Part shown: in pieces, positions 42,144 to 45,444 of the stretch
Layout: each line of letters starts with the position of its first letter
Numbering within the stretch: position 1 is the first letter of the stretch
NCBI GenBank assembly: GCA_949294845.1
Contig: CASFJH010000085.1
Location: 1-45,444, forward strand
Direction of reading: 5' to 3'
DNA from: an uncultured Bacillota bacterium
Lineage (GTDB): Bacteria; Bacillota; Clostridia; Christensenellales; Pumilibacteraceae
Length of the DNA: 45,444 bases
The notes under the pieces: generated by a model
Database searches by the model: none
The model's input: the letters and a program-made list of their open reading frames with translations, nothing else
Told to the model about the DNA's origin: nothing
Program-made: the position numbers and the translations under genes

Positions 42144-42311
42144 CTAATTGTTGCGTATACGGTTCAAATTGTTCAAGGCGATCTCCAGAACGCGGGCAAA
42201 TTCGGTTCGCTCGGCTTCATTCAATCCTTCCGGCAAAAAACGCTGCGTTTCCACGGCTATTTGTTTAAGCGTTTCTTCCAGTTCCCTTCCCTGCTTCGCC
42301 GGATGCAAGTT
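42144..42311 (-). pseudogene. MarR regulator, C-terminal fragment without a start
   Basis: Minus-strand frame ending in TAG at 42144-42146 and reading LHPAKQGRELEETLKQIAVE then TQRFLPEGLNEAERTEFARV and LEIALNNLNRIRNN: the dimerisation helices that end a MarR protein. No ATG, or start with a ribosome site, exists in this frame, and the reading loses MarR character beyond 42311 where the operator begins. It lies 18 bases upstream of the MATE gene in the same direction, as expected for a marR-MATE operon. Confidence 0.75.
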
Positions 42312-42313
42312 AA

Positions 42314-42339
42314 ATCGTATACGATGTATCGTATACGAT
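42314..42339. promoter_or_regulatory. Twin palindromic operator, probably MarR-type
   Basis: Two identical 12-bp perfect palindromes ATCGTATACGAT (42314-42325 and 42328-42339), separated by GT. They lie 30 bp before the start of the plus-strand MarR fragment, where an autoregulated MarR operator is expected. Confidence 0.7.
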
Positions 42340-42369
42340 TTAAACGCATCAAAAGGAGATTTACTGAAA

Positions 42370-42684
42370 ATGATTGATCAGGCACAATTCAGAATTGCAT
42401 CTTTACTGGTAAAGATAGGAAACGCTGTTACATACTATCGGAATAGGAAAATGGAATATCTGGATCTGACTTCGGTACAAAGCGACGTACTGATCGATAT
42501 ACTGAGAAATCCGGGAATAACGGCGAGTGAAATAAAGGAGCATATACAGTTATCGCAGTCGACGGTAGCCGGCATTATCGCACGGCTGGAAAGCAAAAAT
42601 CTGATCAGCAAGAAATTTGACGAAAACGATGCCAGAAAAGTAATTATTTTGTCAACTGTTTCTATGCGGAAACGGATAATTTAA
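42370..42684 (+). pseudogene. MarR regulator, N-terminal part on the opposite strand
   Basis: 104 aa from an ATG at 42370 with AAAAGGAG nine bases upstream. The first about 95 residues are a MarR N-terminal half: helices AQFRIASLLVKIGNAVTYYR, then the winged helix ITASEIKEHIQLSQSTVAGI and the wing DENDARKVIILS. It then breaks into VSMRKRII and stops, about 50 residues short of a full regulator. The missing end is present on the minus strand at 42144-42311. The two pieces together have the length of one MarR protein, so an inversion of about 42312-42655 probably split one gene. A DNA-binding half without dimer helices is unlikely to work. Confidence 0.75.
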
Positions 42685-42749
42685 TGCGGAAATCGTTTTT
42701 GCTCTCGGCGGAAAAACATGGCGACGCTGCCGCTGTTTTTCTTTAAATA

Positions 42750-42788
42750 AAAAAAAGAACGTCCGCGATTGCGCGAACGCTCTTTTTT
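42750..42788 (-). terminator. Intrinsic terminator of tuf
   Basis: Minus strand AAAAAAGAGCGTTCGCG, loop CAAT, CGCGGACGTTCTTTTTT; two positions pair as G-U only on this strand. It lies 17 bases beyond the tuf stop. Confidence 0.88.
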
Positions 42789-42804
42789 ACGCTTAAAGCG
42801 AAGA

Positions 42805-44007
42805 TTACTTGATGATGGTGGAAACAACGCCCGAACCGACCGTTCTGCCGCCCTCGCGGATAGCGAAGCGGAGTCCCTGCTCGGCAGCGATAGGCGCGAT
42901 AAGCTTAACCGTGATCGCAACGTTATCGCCGGGCATAACCATTTCAACGCCCTTCGGCAGCTCGATGGTGCCGGTAACGTCGGTGGTACGGAAGTAGAAC
43001 TGCGGACGGTAGCCGTTAAGGAACGGGGTATGACGGCCGCCCTCTTCCTTCTTAAGGACGTAAACCTGAGCTGTGAACTCGGTATGAGGGGTTATCGAAC
43101 CGGGTTTGGCGATAACCTGACCGCGCTCGATGTTCTTCTTGTCGATACCGCGGAGCAGTACGCCGGCGTTGTCGCCCGCCTGAGCGTAGTCAAGCGATTT
43201 ACGGAACATTTCGATACCGGTAACAACCGAAGTCTGGGTGGGTTTGATACCTACGATTTCGACGGGTTCCTGAATCTTGATGATACCGCGCTCTACTCTG
43301 CCGGTAGCGACGGTGCCGCGGCCGGTGATGGTAAACACGTCCTCGACAGGCATAAGGAACGGCTTGTCGGTGTCGCGTGCGGGATCGGGGATCCAGCTGT
43401 CAACGGCGTCCATAAGCTCGAAGATGCACTTGCAGTCTTCGCCGTCGACGTCGCCCTTCTGAGCGGCCTCGAGAGCCTTAAGAGCGGAGCCTTTGATGAT
43501 AGGGGTGTTGTCGCCGTCGAACTCGTACGAGGACAGCAGGTCGCGGATTTCCATTTCGACGAGCTCGAGAAGCTCGGGATCGTCAACCTGATCTGTCTTG
43601 TTCATGAAAACGACGATCTTGGGAACGCCGACCTGACGGGCGAGCAGAATGTGCTCACGAGTCTGAGGCATGGGGCCGTCGGTAGCGGCGACGACGAGGA
43701 TCGCACCGTCCATCTGCGCGGCTCCGGTTATCATGTTCTTAACGTAGTCGGCGTGGCCCGGGCAGTCAACGTGAGCGTAGTGACGCTTTGCGGTCTGATA
43801 CTCAACGTGAGCGGTATTGATCGTAATACCTCTTGCCTTCTCCTCGGGAGCGGAGTCTATATCGGCATAGTCTCTCTTCTCCGAAAGGCCCTTGGCTGCG
43901 AGCGTCATTGTGATGGCTGCGGTCAAGGTGGTTTTGCCGTGGTCAACGTGACCGATGGTGCCGACGTTTACGTGCGGCTTGCTTCTGTCAAATTTTGCCT
44001 TTGCCAT
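42805..44007 (-). CDS. tuf: Elongation factor Tu
   Basis: 400 aa. All G motifs are seen: GHVDHGKTT near residue 19, RGITI near 59, DCPGHADY near 81, NKTD near 136 and the SALKALE region. Domains 2 and 3 follow with [13 protein letters not shown] and the final [22 protein letters not shown] precedes the ATG. It delivers aminoacyl-tRNA to the ribosome. It lies downstream of fusA but has its own promoter and a leader of about 107 nt, as well as a strong terminator. Confidence 0.98.
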   Translation of the reverse strand: MAKAKFDRSKPHVNVGTIGHVDHGKTTLTAAITMTLAAKGLSEKRDYADIDSAPEEKARGITINTAHVEYQTAKRHYAHVDCPGHADYVKNMITGAAQMDGAILVVAATDGPMPQTREHILLARQVGVPKIVVFMNKTDQVDDPELLELVEMEIRDLLSSYEFDGDNTPIIKGSALKALEAAQKGDVDGEDCKCIFELMDAVDSWIPDPARDTDKPFLMPVEDVFTITGRGTVATGRVERGIIKIQEPVEIVGIKPTQTSVVTGIEMFRKSLDYAQAGDNAGVLLRGIDKKNIERGQVIAKPGSITPHTEFTAQVYVLKKEEGGRHTPFLNGYRPQFYFRTTDVTGTIELPKGVEMVMPGDNVAITVKLIAPIAAEQGLRFAIREGGRTVGSGVVSTIIK

Positions 44008-44120
44008 TTTTTATTTTTCCTCCGAAAAAATTTTGAAATTTAATTTTGCGGAACCGGCACTGTATCTGCGTTTTAAAGGCCGAATACCCGCAACGTTTAC
44101 ACTAACCGCGTAACAAATAC

Positions 44121-44149
44121 ATTATATCGTAAAATACCGATAAACACAA
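44121..44149 (-). promoter_or_regulatory. Promoter of tuf
   Basis: Minus strand TTGTGT (44144-44149), 17 bp, TATAAT (44121-44126), between fusA and tuf. Confidence 0.75.
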
Positions 44150-44177
44150 TCGTTTTTGCAGCTTTTTTTATTTATTT

Positions 44178-45444
<1,267 letters not shown>

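Noticed and set aside
42300..42690. Recombinase-type inverted repeats at the MarR breakpoints
   Set aside because: Only a weak GCA...TTAAAT similarity was seen between the two ends; not enough to claim an invertible switch.
42769..44043. 424-codon plus-strand frame across tuf
   Set aside because: Fully antisense to a perfectly conserved tuf; no ribosome site or family.

Overview
The window looks like chromosome of an anaerobic, low-copy-element Firmicute of class Clostridia, probably an uncultured gut-type lineage. The grounds are a type 3 (short) prolyl-tRNA synthetase, a BofA-family membrane protein and a SpoVB-like flippase (sporulation-type genes), an ECF folate transporter component, a CIRCE-like heat-shock operator, a RACo-type corrinoid-protein activator, and phiLC3- and UviB/BhlA-type holins. 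No rRNA, tRNA or CRISPR array was recognised. Genus or family placement is not possible from the sequence alone.

Layout. 1-3.8 kb (minus strand): partial membrane protein, recD2 and metK, with start/stop overlaps that imply one operon. 4-7 kb: DUF2188-type membrane-anchored protein, BofA-like protein, small membrane protein, proS. 7.2-10.4 kb: PHP phosphoesterase and tRNA nucleotidyltransferase (minus), diverging from a lipid kinase (plus). 10.4-15.7 kb: large transglutaminase-like lipoprotein (minus) diverging from a MOP flippase, then folT. 16-21 kb (minus): tadA, an M14 peptidase, and an operon of WalJ-like MBL hydrolase, two CPBP proteins and rlmH. 21.2-22.6 kb: two-subunit class I fumarase.

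22.8-35.9 kb holds the most unusual block: a compact short-tailed-phage particle cassette on the minus strand. It has terL, a terS-like remnant, portal, major capsid, tail adaptor, nozzle-type beta-propeller, two further beta-rich structural proteins and two holins. No integrase, repressor, replication gene or endolysin was recognised. An SH3 envelope protein (plus) and a sigma-region-4-like regulator sit at its upstream end, and a terminator and palindrome lie just before terL. It is either a decayed prophage or, more interestingly, a domesticated particle resembling a gene transfer agent.

36-45.4 kb (mostly minus): DUF4091 protein, RACo-like activator, hsp20 under a CIRCE-like operator, a damaged marR-MATE-kinase locus (regulator split onto opposite strands, in-frame TGA at the transporter/kinase junction), tuf and partial fusA.

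Two genome-scale patterns run through the window. First, at least nine genes have a sigma-A type -10 box ending only 6-7 nt before an ATG, and most of these also have a -35 at exactly 17 bp. They predict leaderless mRNAs, in contrast to neighbouring genes with clear Shine-Dalgarno sequences. Second, at least seven places just downstream of gene ends, some overlapping stop codons, carry short degenerate direct repeats (25-47 bp units, 2-4 copies), each locus with its own sequence.
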